From positions 1,922,001 to 1,986,000 of the forward strand of contig NZ_AP022564.1 of the NCBI RefSeq assembly GCF_010727125.1: DNA of 64,000 nt, written 5' to 3'. The stretch comes from Mycolicibacter terrae. Its GTDB lineage: Bacteria; Actinomycetota; Actinomycetes; Mycobacteriales; Mycobacteriaceae. Positions 51,262-60,161 of the stretch are shown here, piece by piece. Under the pieces are notes generated by a model, which saw only the letters and a list, made by a program, of their open reading frames with translations, did not search any database and was not told where the DNA came from. The first letter of the stretch is position 1. Every line of letters begins with the position of its first letter. Both the position numbers and the translations under genes were made by a program.

Positions 51262-52845
51262 ATGGAGAAGCGCACATCTAATAACAAGGTTGCCGCTGTC
51301 GCGGCGGCTGGGGTGGTTGCCGCGCTGGTCACGCCGGTGGCGGCGCCGGCGGGGATCACCGCCGACGAGCGGGCGATCACGTTGGCCAGTGCCGCCGATT
51401 CGCTGTTCAACCTTCCACTGAACTTGTTCCAGGCTATTGTCAACATTCCCAACACCGAGGTCGGGGCGTTGACCATCCTGGGCAACGCGCTGATGTACAG
51501 CGGTAACTGGTGGTCACCGAGCGCCACCAATATCTGGGGCGAGGATCCCGGTGATCCGGGCCATTTCATGGGCCTGATCGACCTGGCGTTTCCATTCACG
51601 GCGATCTCCGGGCAGGGCAGTCCGGAACCCGGGGCCCCCGGTTTCGACTGGGACGCGGCGGCGGCCGGCCACCTGGGTCTGGGGCAGCAGCTCACCCTGC
51701 TCGCTGATGCCGAACTCCCGACGAGCGCCTCCAGCGACGCCGACTACAGCGCACCGCTGCTGCCGTCGAGCGAGATCACCGGCTCCTCGTTCCTCGACCA
51801 CAACGCCTGGTTCTTCGCCACCCTGACCGGCCTGCAGCCCTACCCGCTGTTCCAGAACTGGTTCGCTGTGCCGCTGTCGGATCTGATGGATGGCTATACC
51901 TTTCCCACGGTGATCAGCCCCTCGATGGGGATCGGCACCGACGCTGAGGGAAACGCCGATGGCTCGGTGCCCGGCGATTCGGTCCTGGGTTTCGCCGGAA
52001 CCCATCCGGCGACCCCGGGCGACATCGCGAACCTGCCGCAGGACGCCGCGACGCAGTCGCAGGGAATCCACGTGGTTCCCGGCACCGATGAGGTCGTCAA
52101 CGGCAACGGCTTCCCAGTGCACCTGATGCCGTGGTCCAACGAGACGTTCACGTTGGACCTGATGTATCCGTTCCAGAATTTCTTCAACAGCCTGCAGGCG
52201 CCGGTGGACCTGAACACCTACGTGAGCGGGTTTCATGTCCCCACGTTCGAAGAGTTCGGCCGGGCACTTCAGACCCTCGTCGCGGGCCTGATCATCGCTT
52301 TCGACCCGTCGTCGCCCGGGGATCCGTTCTGCGGGACCACCTGCCTGGCGAATCCGTCGACCACGCCGCTGGCACTGGTGACCGGACTCGACCAGATCTG
52401 GCCCGGCAACCCTTACCTGGAGCACTGGCTCGCCCTGGCCACTGCGGACAGCCCACTGAATGCGTTCTACGGCATGGCCAACGGGCCGACACCGCACCAG
52501 GTCGACGTCAACAACGCGGTGTCGCAGTCGCTACAGCAGTGGTTCGATGTCGGCAACGCGGCGCCGGATAACCCGCCGGCCAACGTCGACACCCCGATCG
52601 CGGTGCCGCCGTCACCGGTAATGCAGCAGCTCATCGACTTCATGGCCGAGTCCGGAGTACAGCGATTCTTCGCAGACTGGGCAAACCTGGCCGGCTACCA
52701 GCCGGTGGACTTCAACGACTTGATCCCGGTACTGGGGGCCGGTCCCGATATCGGCGACATCGCAAGCTCGGGGTCGGGGACCGCGGATGGCTTCGCCGGA
52801 CTGCTCGACGCCGTCGGTCTGGGGGATCTGGCGGCGCTGCTGTAG
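51262..52845 (+). CDS. Exported mycobacterial protein A of a three-member tandem family, function unknown
   Basis: 527 aa from ATG 51262, with GGGGAG eight nt upstream. A basic start is followed by a hydrophobic Ala/Val-rich stretch ending in PVAAPAG, a Sec signal peptide with cleavage near residue 31. The mature part opens with the block shared by all three paralogues: FNLPLNLFQAIVNIPN, then ATNIWGEDPGDPGHF. It continues with LMPW, a FFNSLQAPVD block, and IIAFDPSSPGDPFC with a C-x3-C pair. It lacks the additional C-x4-C pair of the other two. No catalytic motif is recognised. It is preceded by two operator-like dyads. Confidence 0.75.
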   Translation: MEKRTSNNKVAAVAAAGVVAALVTPVAAPAGITADERAITLASAADSLFNLPLNLFQAIVNIPNTEVGALTILGNALMYSGNWWSPSATNIWGEDPGDPGHFMGLIDLAFPFTAISGQGSPEPGAPGFDWDAAAAGHLGLGQQLTLLADAELPTSASSDADYSAPLLPSSEITGSSFLDHNAWFFATLTGLQPYPLFQNWFAVPLSDLMDGYTFPTVISPSMGIGTDAEGNADGSVPGDSVLGFAGTHPATPGDIANLPQDAATQSQGIHVVPGTDEVVNGNGFPVHLMPWSNETFTLDLMYPFQNFFNSLQAPVDLNTYVSGFHVPTFEEFGRALQTLVAGLIIAFDPSSPGDPFCGTTCLANPSTTPLALVTGLDQIWPGNPYLEHWLALATADSPLNAFYGMANGPTPHQVDVNNAVSQSLQQWFDVGNAAPDNPPANVDTPIAVPPSPVMQQLIDFMAESGVQRFFADWANLAGYQPVDFNDLIPVLGAGPDIGDIASSGSGTADGFAGLLDAVGLGDLAALL

Positions 52846-53007
52846 GTCGGCCCACGACCACCGCCCCGGCGATGCCGCCTAAAGTGAGCACGGTCACACC
52901 GTGATCGCGCCCGCTTCGACCGACCAGCACAGATCAGCCGATGACAACGATTATGAGGGACTGAGCGGACCTTAACGCAACCCCCGTGTAAATTATCCCG
53001 TGCTCGC

Positions 53008-53043
53008 TTAGACACCCAGCCGTGACGCGGTTATGCTGTCACG
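53008..53043 (+). promoter_or_regulatory. Predicted promoter with flanking dyad, before exported protein B
   Basis: TTAGAC (53008-53013) and TATGCT (53032-53037) are spaced 18 nt, a plausible sigma-A-type promoter with transcription starting near 53045. The -10 lies inside an inverted repeat CGTGAC (53021-53026) / GTCACG (53038-53043), so a dimeric repressor could cover it. A separate dyad, CACGG-TCACA-CCGTG, is at 52889-52903. Confidence 0.4.
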
Positions 53044-53068
53044 GTTCGTGGGGACTAGAGGGGGAACT

Positions 53069-54820
53069 GTGATAGATGGTGTGACGCGTCAGCGCGGTGG
53101 TGCACATCGCGCGGCGCCGAAGCGGCGGTACGCGGTCGCTGGCGCAAACCGTGCTCAGCGGCGAGCCGCGGCTGCCGGTGCGCATCGTGCGGGGCCTCAG
53201 CGCCGATTCGCGACCACCGGTGCGGTGGTTGCGGCAGCAAGTGCCCTCGCGATCGCCCCGGTTGCGCCGGTCGCACCGTGGGCGCCGGGCCTGACGGCCG
53301 CCGAGCGGGCGATACAGCTCGCCGCGGAAGCCTCGATCCTGAACATCCCGTTCAACCTGTTCCAGGATCTGGTCAACATCCCCTACAACGAGGTGTCGGC
53401 CACCAACGTGCTGGCCAACTCGTTCTTCTTCACCGGGAACTGGTTCACCCCCAGCGCCACCAACATCTGGGGAGAGGACCCGGGCGACCCGGGCCACTTC
53501 ATGGCCGTGATGGACTACCTGTTCCCGTTCGCGCCCCAGCTCTCTGGCCTGTACGACCCCACGATCGACCCGGATGCCCTGGCCGACGGCACCGCGGGCT
53601 GGGGCCAGCAGTTCGCGATGTTCGCCGCGGCCCTGCTGCCGATCAGCGCGTCGTGTGACTCGATCCAGTGCTACCCGATGTCTCCGGTCGAGCCGATCAC
53701 CGGGATCACCGGTTTGGACGCGATGCTGAACTTCTTCGCGAAGTTCACCAACTTCCCCAACGACGACAACCAGCTGGACCTGTTCAAGTACTGGCTGAAG
53801 GTGCCGATCCAGGACATGCTGAACGGTTACAAGTTCCCGGACAGCCCGTTCAGCGACCCCGACAACCCGACGTCCGGCGGCATCGCCAACCCGGACGCCG
53901 GTGTCGGTGAGGGCGGCGCGGTGCCGGGCGGGCCCATGTACGGCGGGAGTCCATGGTCCGGTGAGGCTCAGCCCGGCTTCGGCTACCCGGGCACGCATCC
54001 GCTTCTCGACGAAAACGGCGACCCCGTCCTCGACGATTACGGCAACCAGATCAACCTGATGCCGTGGGCGGGCCTGACCTTCAAGCTGGACCCGTTCGGC
54101 CCCATGCAGAAGTGGTTCGACAGCCTGATGCAGCCGGTCGACTGGAGTGTCAACGGCGACGACCCGCTCACCGGCTTCCACTTCGCCAGCTCGGACGACA
54201 TCTTCCAGGCCATGAAAGCCCTGATTGCCGGGATGGTCGTCGACTTCAACCCCTACGTCGCCGGCAGCCCGATGTGTCCGGGACTGTGCAATATGCCGCC
54301 GGTGTCCCCGCCCTGGGGGGTGACCAGTCTGGACCTGGTCAAGTCGATCCAGGCCATCGGGGCGCCCAACCCGCAGATCCAGCAGTGGATCGATCTGACC
54401 GAGCAAGCGGGCGACAACGCAGTCGGCCACGCCAACGGCGGGACCGACGAGCAGATCTTGGCCGGTATTTCGGCGCTGCAGACCGGCATGTTCACCTTCG
54501 ACGCGGACACCCACAACCAGATCATCGACTCGCTCGCGGCCATCAATCCCTGGTTGCCGGCGCTGGTCGTCAACGGCGGGATCCTGACTGATCCGGGTCT
54601 GCTGGGGCCGTGGCCGATCAACCCGGAGACCGGCTACTTCATGCCGCCGACCTGGAACCCCGACCTGCCGTTGGACATGCAGGAGATCGGCGAATACGGC
54701 GGCAAGAACTCGCTGCTGGTCTGGGACGACTTCCTGCACGCCCTGGACCCCGAGCACGACAGCGTCTATCTGGGGCTCACCGATCTGTGGACCGAGATGT
54801 CGAGCTGGTTCAGCTTCTAG
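53069..54820 (+). CDS. Exported mycobacterial protein B of the tandem family, function unknown
   Basis: 583 aa from GTG 53069, placed by AGAGGGGG at 53057-53064; ATG 53033 in frame lies inside the predicted promoter. It has an unusually long, Arg/Ala/Gly-rich N region (about 50 residues) before the hydrophobic signal segment (AAASALAIAPVAPVAPWAPG). The mature protein repeats the family blocks: FNLFQDLVNIPYNE, SATNIWGEDPGDPGHF, LMPWAGLTFKLDPF and VDFNPYVAGSPMC. It holds Cys pairs C-x4-C (CDSIQC) and C-x3-C (CPGLC), probably disulfides. A Gly/Pro-rich insert in the middle is not found in C. Function unknown. Confidence 0.75.
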   Translation: MIDGVTRQRGGAHRAAPKRRYAVAGANRAQRRAAAAGAHRAGPQRRFATTGAVVAAASALAIAPVAPVAPWAPGLTAAERAIQLAAEASILNIPFNLFQDLVNIPYNEVSATNVLANSFFFTGNWFTPSATNIWGEDPGDPGHFMAVMDYLFPFAPQLSGLYDPTIDPDALADGTAGWGQQFAMFAAALLPISASCDSIQCYPMSPVEPITGITGLDAMLNFFAKFTNFPNDDNQLDLFKYWLKVPIQDMLNGYKFPDSPFSDPDNPTSGGIANPDAGVGEGGAVPGGPMYGGSPWSGEAQPGFGYPGTHPLLDENGDPVLDDYGNQINLMPWAGLTFKLDPFGPMQKWFDSLMQPVDWSVNGDDPLTGFHFASSDDIFQAMKALIAGMVVDFNPYVAGSPMCPGLCNMPPVSPPWGVTSLDLVKSIQAIGAPNPQIQQWIDLTEQAGDNAVGHANGGTDEQILAGISALQTGMFTFDADTHNQIIDSLAAINPWLPALVVNGGILTDPGLLGPWPINPETGYFMPPTWNPDLPLDMQEIGEYGGKNSLLVWDDFLHALDPEHDSVYLGLTDLWTEMSSWFSF

Positions 54821-54836
54821 ATCGGCACACCACGGC

Positions 54837-54865
54837 AGCCCGGCCCGCATTTTCGCGGCCGGGCT
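54837..54865 (+). terminator. GC-rich hairpin after exported protein B
   Basis: AGCCCGGCC (54837-54845) pairs with GGCCGGGCT (54857-54865) around an 11-nt loop, 16 nt after the stop codon. No U-run follows, so it would be the non-canonical mycobacterial type of terminator. Confidence 0.55.
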
Positions 54866-54984
54866 GTCGTGCGCTTCCGGACGGGCGGACTTCGGTGCGA
54901 CGCGTTGCACTTATTTAGTGCTTTGGTAGATTACTTGCGAACTCTTAGAGCTACCTCGGCCCACTGCATCGGAGGATCGTCGGG

Positions 54985-56331
54985 ATGGTTGCTGCCCTGC
55001 GCGCGTACGGCAGTGCTGGGTTGGCGATCACCACAGCGGGCCTCATCGCGGTCACTCCGGTAATACCCCGCGTTTCCGAACCCACGGCGGTGCACCTGGC
55101 CGCGCGGCTCACCGCCGACGAGGCGTTGCTGAACGTTCCGCTGAATTTCTTCCAGGCCTTGGCCAACATTCCGGCGAATGAGATCCACGCGCTGGACACC
55201 CTGTCGAAGTCGCTGTTCTACAGCGGCCCGTGGTTCGTCGGCAGCCCGACCAACATCTGGGGCGAGGACCCCGGCGACCTGGGTCACTTCGAGTCGGTCA
55301 TCCAGCTGCTGGTGCCGTTCCCGGAGCTGTCCGGCGCCGGGCATGAGGGGGACTTCTTCTACCCCGGCCTGGGCCAGCAACTGTCCATGCTGGCCAACGT
55401 CGAGATCCCGGTTCACCCCAGCTGTGCGAGCCTGGACTGCCTGCCGGCCATGCCGACCAGCCCCATCACCGGCTTCACCTGGATCGACCAGGCCGTCTGG
55501 AGCCTGCTGATTCTCACCGGGCTGCAGAAGTTCCCGCTGATCGAGAACTGGTTCCAGGTTCCGTTCTCGGACATGATGGACGGCAATTCCTACTACTTCG
55601 ACCCGAACTCGCCGGGCATGATCAACAGTGGGCTGGCCCACGACGGGTTCTACTGGGAGGGCAGTCGCACCCTCGAGCAGCTGGGCCTGAACCCCGAGGA
55701 CTACCCGAACATCGACCCGAACACCCCGCTGATGCCGTGGGCCGGATCGTCCTACGAGATGGACTTCGACCAGCCGTTCATCAACTTCTTCAACAGCCTC
55801 ATGCAACCGTTCGACCCCGACAGGTTCCAGCTGCCCGACCTGGTGGAGTTCGGCAGGGTGACCCAGGCGGTGCTCGCCTCGATGCTGGTGGCCTTCAACC
55901 CGTTCATCCCGGGTAGCCCGTTCTGCCCCGGGCCGTGCCTGCTACCCGAATCGGGCGGCAACATCTTCGACCCCGCCGACTGGAACACGCCCAGCTACTA
56001 CCTGTTGGCGAAGGCGGTCGGCGATCTGTGGCCCGGCAACCCGGTGATCGATCAATGGCTGACCCACTACGACGAAGGCACCGCCAATGTGTCGACCCCG
56101 GAGATCATCGACTACGAGGCATGGCTGTGGCGGCTGGGCACCGTGCTGCTGGACCTGAAGAATCCGCTGCCGCCCGACGCGGTGATCGACACCACCGACT
56201 TCCTACCCACCGTCGAGCAGATCCACGGCTTCCTGGGCGACTATCTGTACAACATCGCCGACAACATCGGGATCATCGGGCCCTTCGATCTTCAAGGGCT
56301 CTGGGATGCGCTGTTCGACGTCGCCGCCTAG
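54985..56331 (+). CDS. Exported mycobacterial protein C of the tandem family, function unknown
   Basis: 448 aa from ATG 54985 with GGAGGA ahead. Signal-like N terminus: a few residues with Arg, then SAGLAITTAGLIAVTPV, cleavage probably near residue 35-45. Family blocks: LNVPLNFFQALANIPANE, SPTNIWGEDPGDLGHF, LMPWAGSSYEMDFDQPF, VAFNPFIPGSPFC. Cys pairs C-x4-C (CASLDC) and C-x3-C (CPGPC) as in B. It is the shortest of the three; separate promoters are likely because 164 bp and a hairpin separate it from B. Function unknown. Confidence 0.75.
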   Translation: MVAALRAYGSAGLAITTAGLIAVTPVIPRVSEPTAVHLAARLTADEALLNVPLNFFQALANIPANEIHALDTLSKSLFYSGPWFVGSPTNIWGEDPGDLGHFESVIQLLVPFPELSGAGHEGDFFYPGLGQQLSMLANVEIPVHPSCASLDCLPAMPTSPITGFTWIDQAVWSLLILTGLQKFPLIENWFQVPFSDMMDGNSYYFDPNSPGMINSGLAHDGFYWEGSRTLEQLGLNPEDYPNIDPNTPLMPWAGSSYEMDFDQPFINFFNSLMQPFDPDRFQLPDLVEFGRVTQAVLASMLVAFNPFIPGSPFCPGPCLLPESGGNIFDPADWNTPSYYLLAKAVGDLWPGNPVIDQWLTHYDEGTANVSTPEIIDYEAWLWRLGTVLLDLKNPLPPDAVIDTTDFLPTVEQIHGFLGDYLYNIADNIGIIGPFDLQGLWDALFDVAA

Positions 56332-56379
56332 TCGGCCGACCCGAGCCGGGCCGGCCGACCAGACGACTGCCGCGGTGTC

Positions 56380-57459
56380 TTAGATCCCGATCAAACCGGA
56401 CAGGTCCGGCAGGTAGGGGTACAGATCCGGCAGCTCGGACTCCGGCAGCATGCCCAGATCGACCTGGGCGGCGATCCAGCCCTGCTCGAAGCCGAGCTGA
56501 AGTTGTTGGGACACGGTGTCCCAGTCGATCGTCGGCAGGCTCCACGACACCGGCGTGACGACGTCGGCGGGATCGCTGCGGTCATAGCCGAGGTCGACCA
56601 ACACCCGCAGGGCGGGCTGCATAAGGTCGGCCATCGCCGGTCCGAAGAACGGCATCCAGCGGATGCCGTCGAGCAGCGGCAGGTTCTGGGTCGGGATGAG
56701 GAAGTAGTCGGTGTTGATGTCTGCCGAGGTCGGCAGCTGTACCGCGTCGGCAACCGAGCTCGGGTCGAAGGTCGTCGGCCACCCCGGCAGCAGCGCCGGG
56801 TGCAGGTTGACGTAACCGGCCATCGCGTTGGCCAGCGCGAAGAAGTTCAGCGGATACTTCGGAAAGTCCGTCGCCCCGCTGTACTCGATGGTGTAGCTGT
56901 CGGTGTGGTAGATCCCGTCCGGAGGCGTCACCGGCATGCCGGAATCAAAGCGGGTGAAGAACCCGCCGTTGGGGTTGCCGAGGTTCTCCAGCAACACGAA
57001 GCTCAGCTGATCCGGATTCGGCTGCTCGCCGGGCGGCAGCGCCAGCAGGTTCACCAACTCCTGGGTGGCCACCGCGGCGCTCATCGAGTAGCCCCAGACG
57101 GTGACATTGTCACCGTTGGCCAGGTGCTCCATGATCGCCTTGTCGATGTCGGCGACGCCCTGGGTCAGACCCGGCCCGTAATCGGTTTCCGGGGTGGTCA
57201 CCCCGACGGGGGTGTAATCGGGGAACGTCGGCTGACCGGGAAACGGGTTCTGGGGATTGAGGAAATCGGCCATGACCTGGTCGATGTAGGAGTCCTTCGG
57301 GGTGGGTTGAAGAGCCGAGCCCATGATGAGCGCGGTGTCCTCGCCGAGGGCGAACCCGGCGCTGAGCACCGAAGTCATCCCCATCAGGCCGGCGCAGCCC
57401 CCCGCCAACAAACCGACCGTCAGCCATCGATAGCTGTGATGCGTCATCAAATCCCCCAT
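56380..57459 (-). CDS. PE-PPE-domain serine hydrolase, exported
   Basis: 359 aa from ATG 57459; ATG 57447 (MTHHSY) is an alternative. An N-terminal hydrophobic segment (about residues 12-35) acts as signal peptide or anchor. The rest is the PE-PPE domain, an alpha/beta-hydrolase fold seen at the C end of some PE/PPE proteins and as stand-alone exported enzymes. Seen: the nucleophile motif WGYSMSAA (G-x-S-x-S form) near residue 123, LLENLGNPNGG, and FALANAMAGYVNLHPALL. Members can be esterases or acyltransferases acting on trehalose lipids; the substrate here is unknown. It faces the exported-protein genes convergently across 48 bp. Confidence 0.85.
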   Translation of the reverse strand: MGDLMTHHSYRWLTVGLLAGGCAGLMGMTSVLSAGFALGEDTALIMGSALQPTPKDSYIDQVMADFLNPQNPFPGQPTFPDYTPVGVTTPETDYGPGLTQGVADIDKAIMEHLANGDNVTVWGYSMSAAVATQELVNLLALPPGEQPNPDQLSFVLLENLGNPNGGFFTRFDSGMPVTPPDGIYHTDSYTIEYSGATDFPKYPLNFFALANAMAGYVNLHPALLPGWPTTFDPSSVADAVQLPTSADINTDYFLIPTQNLPLLDGIRWMPFFGPAMADLMQPALRVLVDLGYDRSDPADVVTPVSWSLPTIDWDTVSQQLQLGFEQGWIAAQVDLGMLPESELPDLYPYLPDLSGLIGI

Positions 57460-57594
57460 TTACCTCAGACACATGACCGTGTCAGCGTACACAGGAACTC
57501 ACCCCAGCGCCTGTCGAGGTGAGGGAAATTTGCGCGAGGGTCAGATATTTGCCACCGGAGCGCCGGCCGTGCACCGGGCGATAAAGTGGGCCGC

Positions 57595-59259
57595 GTGGCT
57601 TTACCGGCACCCGGTCCCGACCGCGCGATCCTGATCACCGGCGCATCGTCGGGGATCGGTGCGGCGATGGCGCGCGAGTTCGCCCGGCGCGGCCACCAGC
57701 TCATCCTGGTGGCGCGCAGTGCCGATCGGCTGCACGCACTGGCCGCCGAGCTGAGCCCCCGGCCGGTGCACGTGCTGCCGGCCGACCTGTCCTCGCGCAC
57801 CGAACGTGCGGCCTTGCCGGACCGGATCGCCGAACTGGGCCTGGTCCCCGATGTCCTGGTCAACAACGCCGGCCTGGCGGCGGTGGCGCTGGCCGCCGAG
57901 GCGGAACCGGAGCGCCAACTCGGCCTGGTCGAGGTGGACGTCGCCGCCGTGGTCGACCTGTGCACCAGGTTCCTGCCGGGCATGGTGCAGCGGGGACGCG
58001 GCGCCGTGCTGAACGTGTCATCGGTCGCCGGGTTCGGGCCGCTGCCCGGGCAGGCGAGCTACGGCGCTGCCAAGGCGTTCGTCGCCTCCTACACCGAGAG
58101 TCTGCGCAGCGAGTTGCGCGGCACCGGCGTCACCGCCACCGCGCTGTGCCCCGGGCCGGTGGACACCCGCCTGGACATCGCCGCCGGATTCCGCGAGGGG
58201 GAGCGCAAGCAGGTGTTGCCCGCGGTGATGTGGAAGTCGGTGGACACGGTGGCTCAGGCGGCGGTCGACGGCCTGGCCTCGGGCAAGGGGCGGGTGACGC
58301 CGGGATGGGCGAACCGGTTGCTGGTTCTCGCCTACCGACTTCTGCCGCACGGCCCGCTGCTACCGTTGCTGGCGCGGCGCACTCCACTGTCGACACGCAG
58401 CGCGGGTAGGGGGAAGACCCGGTTTTCGTCGGCGTCAGGGGGCGGCCGTGCGCCGGACAGGGGGAGCAGTGTGGTGCTTGAGGTGATCGACAAGGGCTGT
58501 GTGAGCGCCGCCCATCCGAATCCTTTACTGTTCGTCCACGGCGCCTGGCACGGCGCCTGGTGCTGGGACGAGAATTTCCTCGGATACTTCGCCGACCAGG
58601 GGTATCGCGCGCTGGCGGTCAGCTTTCGTGGGCACGGCGCCAGTTCCACCGACAAGCCGCTGCGGACCTGCAGCGTTGAGGACTACATCGAGGACGTCAG
58701 ATCGGTCGCTGACACGCTGCCCGAGGAACCGGTGGTGATCGGCCACTCGATGGGCGGGCTGATCGTACAGAAGTATCTCGAGACCCGCGATGCGCCGGCC
58801 GGGGTCCTGATGGCCTCGATTCCCCCGCGCGGCAACTACGGGTCGAGTCTGCGGTGGCTGCGGAACCACCCGTGGCATGCCATCAAGGTGGCGATCACCG
58901 GCAGGTCACTGCCCTACATCAACACGCCCGACCTGGCCCGGGAGAAGTTCTTCTCGAAGCACACCCCCGAGGAGCAGGTGCTGGAGTGTGCCGCGCGGCT
59001 GCAGGAGGACAGCGCCCGGGTCAGCATCGACTGCCTGATGCTCAAGCTGCCCCGCCCGGACCGGGTCACCACACCGCTGCTGATACTGGGCGCCGACGAA
59101 GACGGCGCCCATACCCGCAAAGAGGTCCAGGCGACGGCGCGTGCCTACGGCACCGAGGCGGAGTTCTTTCCCGGTATGGGCCACAACATGATGCTGGAGC
59201 CGGGTTGGGAGTCCGTGGCCGACCGCATCCACTCCTGGCTCGGCAGCCGCGGACTCTAA
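57595..59259 (+). CDS. Fused short-chain dehydrogenase / alpha-beta hydrolase
   Basis: 554 aa from GTG 57595 (an in-frame GTG at 57586 would add three residues). Residues 1-245 are an SDR: TGASSGIG, NNAG, Ser in NVSSVAG and YGAAK. After a 50-residue linker, residues about 300-554 are an alpha/beta-hydrolase: VHGAWHGAWCW oxyanion region, nucleophile GHSMGG, and a C-terminal His in GMGHNM. No stop separates the parts, so a single bifunctional protein is likely. However, GTG 58471 with CAGGGGGA just upstream could start a separate hydrolase. M. tuberculosis EphD also joins these two folds, as I recall in the opposite order (hydrolase first). Substrates unknown. Convergent with the methyltransferase gene, 18 bp apart. 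Confidence 0.8.
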   Translation: MALPAPGPDRAILITGASSGIGAAMAREFARRGHQLILVARSADRLHALAAELSPRPVHVLPADLSSRTERAALPDRIAELGLVPDVLVNNAGLAAVALAAEAEPERQLGLVEVDVAAVVDLCTRFLPGMVQRGRGAVLNVSSVAGFGPLPGQASYGAAKAFVASYTESLRSELRGTGVTATALCPGPVDTRLDIAAGFREGERKQVLPAVMWKSVDTVAQAAVDGLASGKGRVTPGWANRLLVLAYRLLPHGPLLPLLARRTPLSTRSAGRGKTRFSSASGGGRAPDRGSSVVLEVIDKGCVSAAHPNPLLFVHGAWHGAWCWDENFLGYFADQGYRALAVSFRGHGASSTDKPLRTCSVEDYIEDVRSVADTLPEEPVVIGHSMGGLIVQKYLETRDAPAGVLMASIPPRGNYGSSLRWLRNHPWHAIKVAITGRSLPYINTPDLAREKFFSKHTPEEQVLECAARLQEDSARVSIDCLMLKLPRPDRVTTPLLILGADEDGAHTRKEVQATARAYGTEAEFFPGMGHNMMLEPGWESVADRIHSWLGSRGL

Positions 59260-59277
59260 CGCCGGCTTCGGGTCTGA

Positions 59278-60099
59278 TCAGTCCTTGGCGAAGCAGTACA
59301 GCCGGTAGACGAATTCGCCGTTCTTCAGCGCGCCGTTGAAGGTCCAGTCGGTCGCGGCGCTGGCGAAGCGCGCCAGGCCGCCGTGGTGGGCGATCATGTC
59401 CTGCTTGCGGGCCAGGTTCTTCTCGTTGCCGCGCAACACGTCCATGCTGATGTCCTCCTCGGACACCAGCCGCAGTCCCGTGTCGGCCAGCTCGGCATCC
59501 CAGCGGGCCAGCTCACTGCGACGGCGGAAGTCGGTGTAGAGGAAGTGCCCGCCCGGAGCCAGCACCCGGGCCGCGCCGTTGAAGAAGCGGGCCGGGTGCG
59601 GGTAGAGATGCGATGCCTCCACCTGGAACACCACGTCGAACGAGCCGTCCTCGAAGGGCAGGTCCTCGGCGTCGCCCTGAACGAAGTTCATCCCGGGCAG
59701 CTGGTGGCGCTCCCGGCAGAACTCGATGGCGGTCTCGTTGAGGTCCAGGCCGGTGTAGGAGGCGGGCTTGAAGGTGCGGGCCACATACGACGCGCCGCCC
59801 CCGTGTCCACAACTCACCTCGAGCACCTTCTTGCCGGCCAGATCAGTCAGGGCGGCGGTGCGGTGGTACTGCTGGATGAAGAACCGGTTGGCCTCGTCCG
59901 AGGCATCCAGCGGCACCGCCATCGGCGGGTCCTCTTCGTAGCCGTAGTTGAGGAACAACCAGTCGTCACCGCTGAGCATCTTGGTCTGGGTCGCGAACCG
60001 CTTGGTCACGAACGAGGTGAACAGCAGGTGGTAGACGAACGGGTTCGTCATGACGCGGTGGGATACCGGGTTGAATATCAGGCGGTTCATCGTGGCCAT
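59278..60099 (-). CDS. Rv2952-like (phthiotriol-type) SAM methyltransferase, copy 1
   Basis: 273 aa. Class I methyltransferase with motif I VLEVSCGHGGGASY (about residues 90-103), the YTGLDLN acidic loop, and the post-motif DVVFQVEASHLYPH. The upstream FLNYGYEEDPPM and the closing YRLYCFAKD are very like Rv2952, which O-methylates phthiotriol and phenolphthiotriol to give phthiocerol lipids. Whether this copy does so is inference from the family; related enzymes also methylate other lipids. It is the last gene of the minus-strand unit P450-SDR-methyltransferase, 62 bp after the SDR gene. Confidence 0.85.
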   Translation of the reverse strand: MATMNRLIFNPVSHRVMTNPFVYHLLFTSFVTKRFATQTKMLSGDDWLFLNYGYEEDPPMAVPLDASDEANRFFIQQYHRTAALTDLAGKKVLEVSCGHGGGASYVARTFKPASYTGLDLNETAIEFCRERHQLPGMNFVQGDAEDLPFEDGSFDVVFQVEASHLYPHPARFFNGAARVLAPGGHFLYTDFRRRSELARWDAELADTGLRLVSEEDISMDVLRGNEKNLARKQDMIAHHGGLARFASAATDWTFNGALKNGEFVYRLYCFAKD

Positions 60100-60161
60100 C
60101 GAGGCAGTATGTCACGGAGGGGGTTTCGTGCCGGAGGCTGGGTCGGGGGCGTTGCGGCGCC

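Noticed and set aside
52889..52903. CACGG-TCACA-CCGTG hairpin after exported protein A as a terminator
   Set aside because: Only five base pairs and no U-run; too weak to call, mentioned under the promoter entry.
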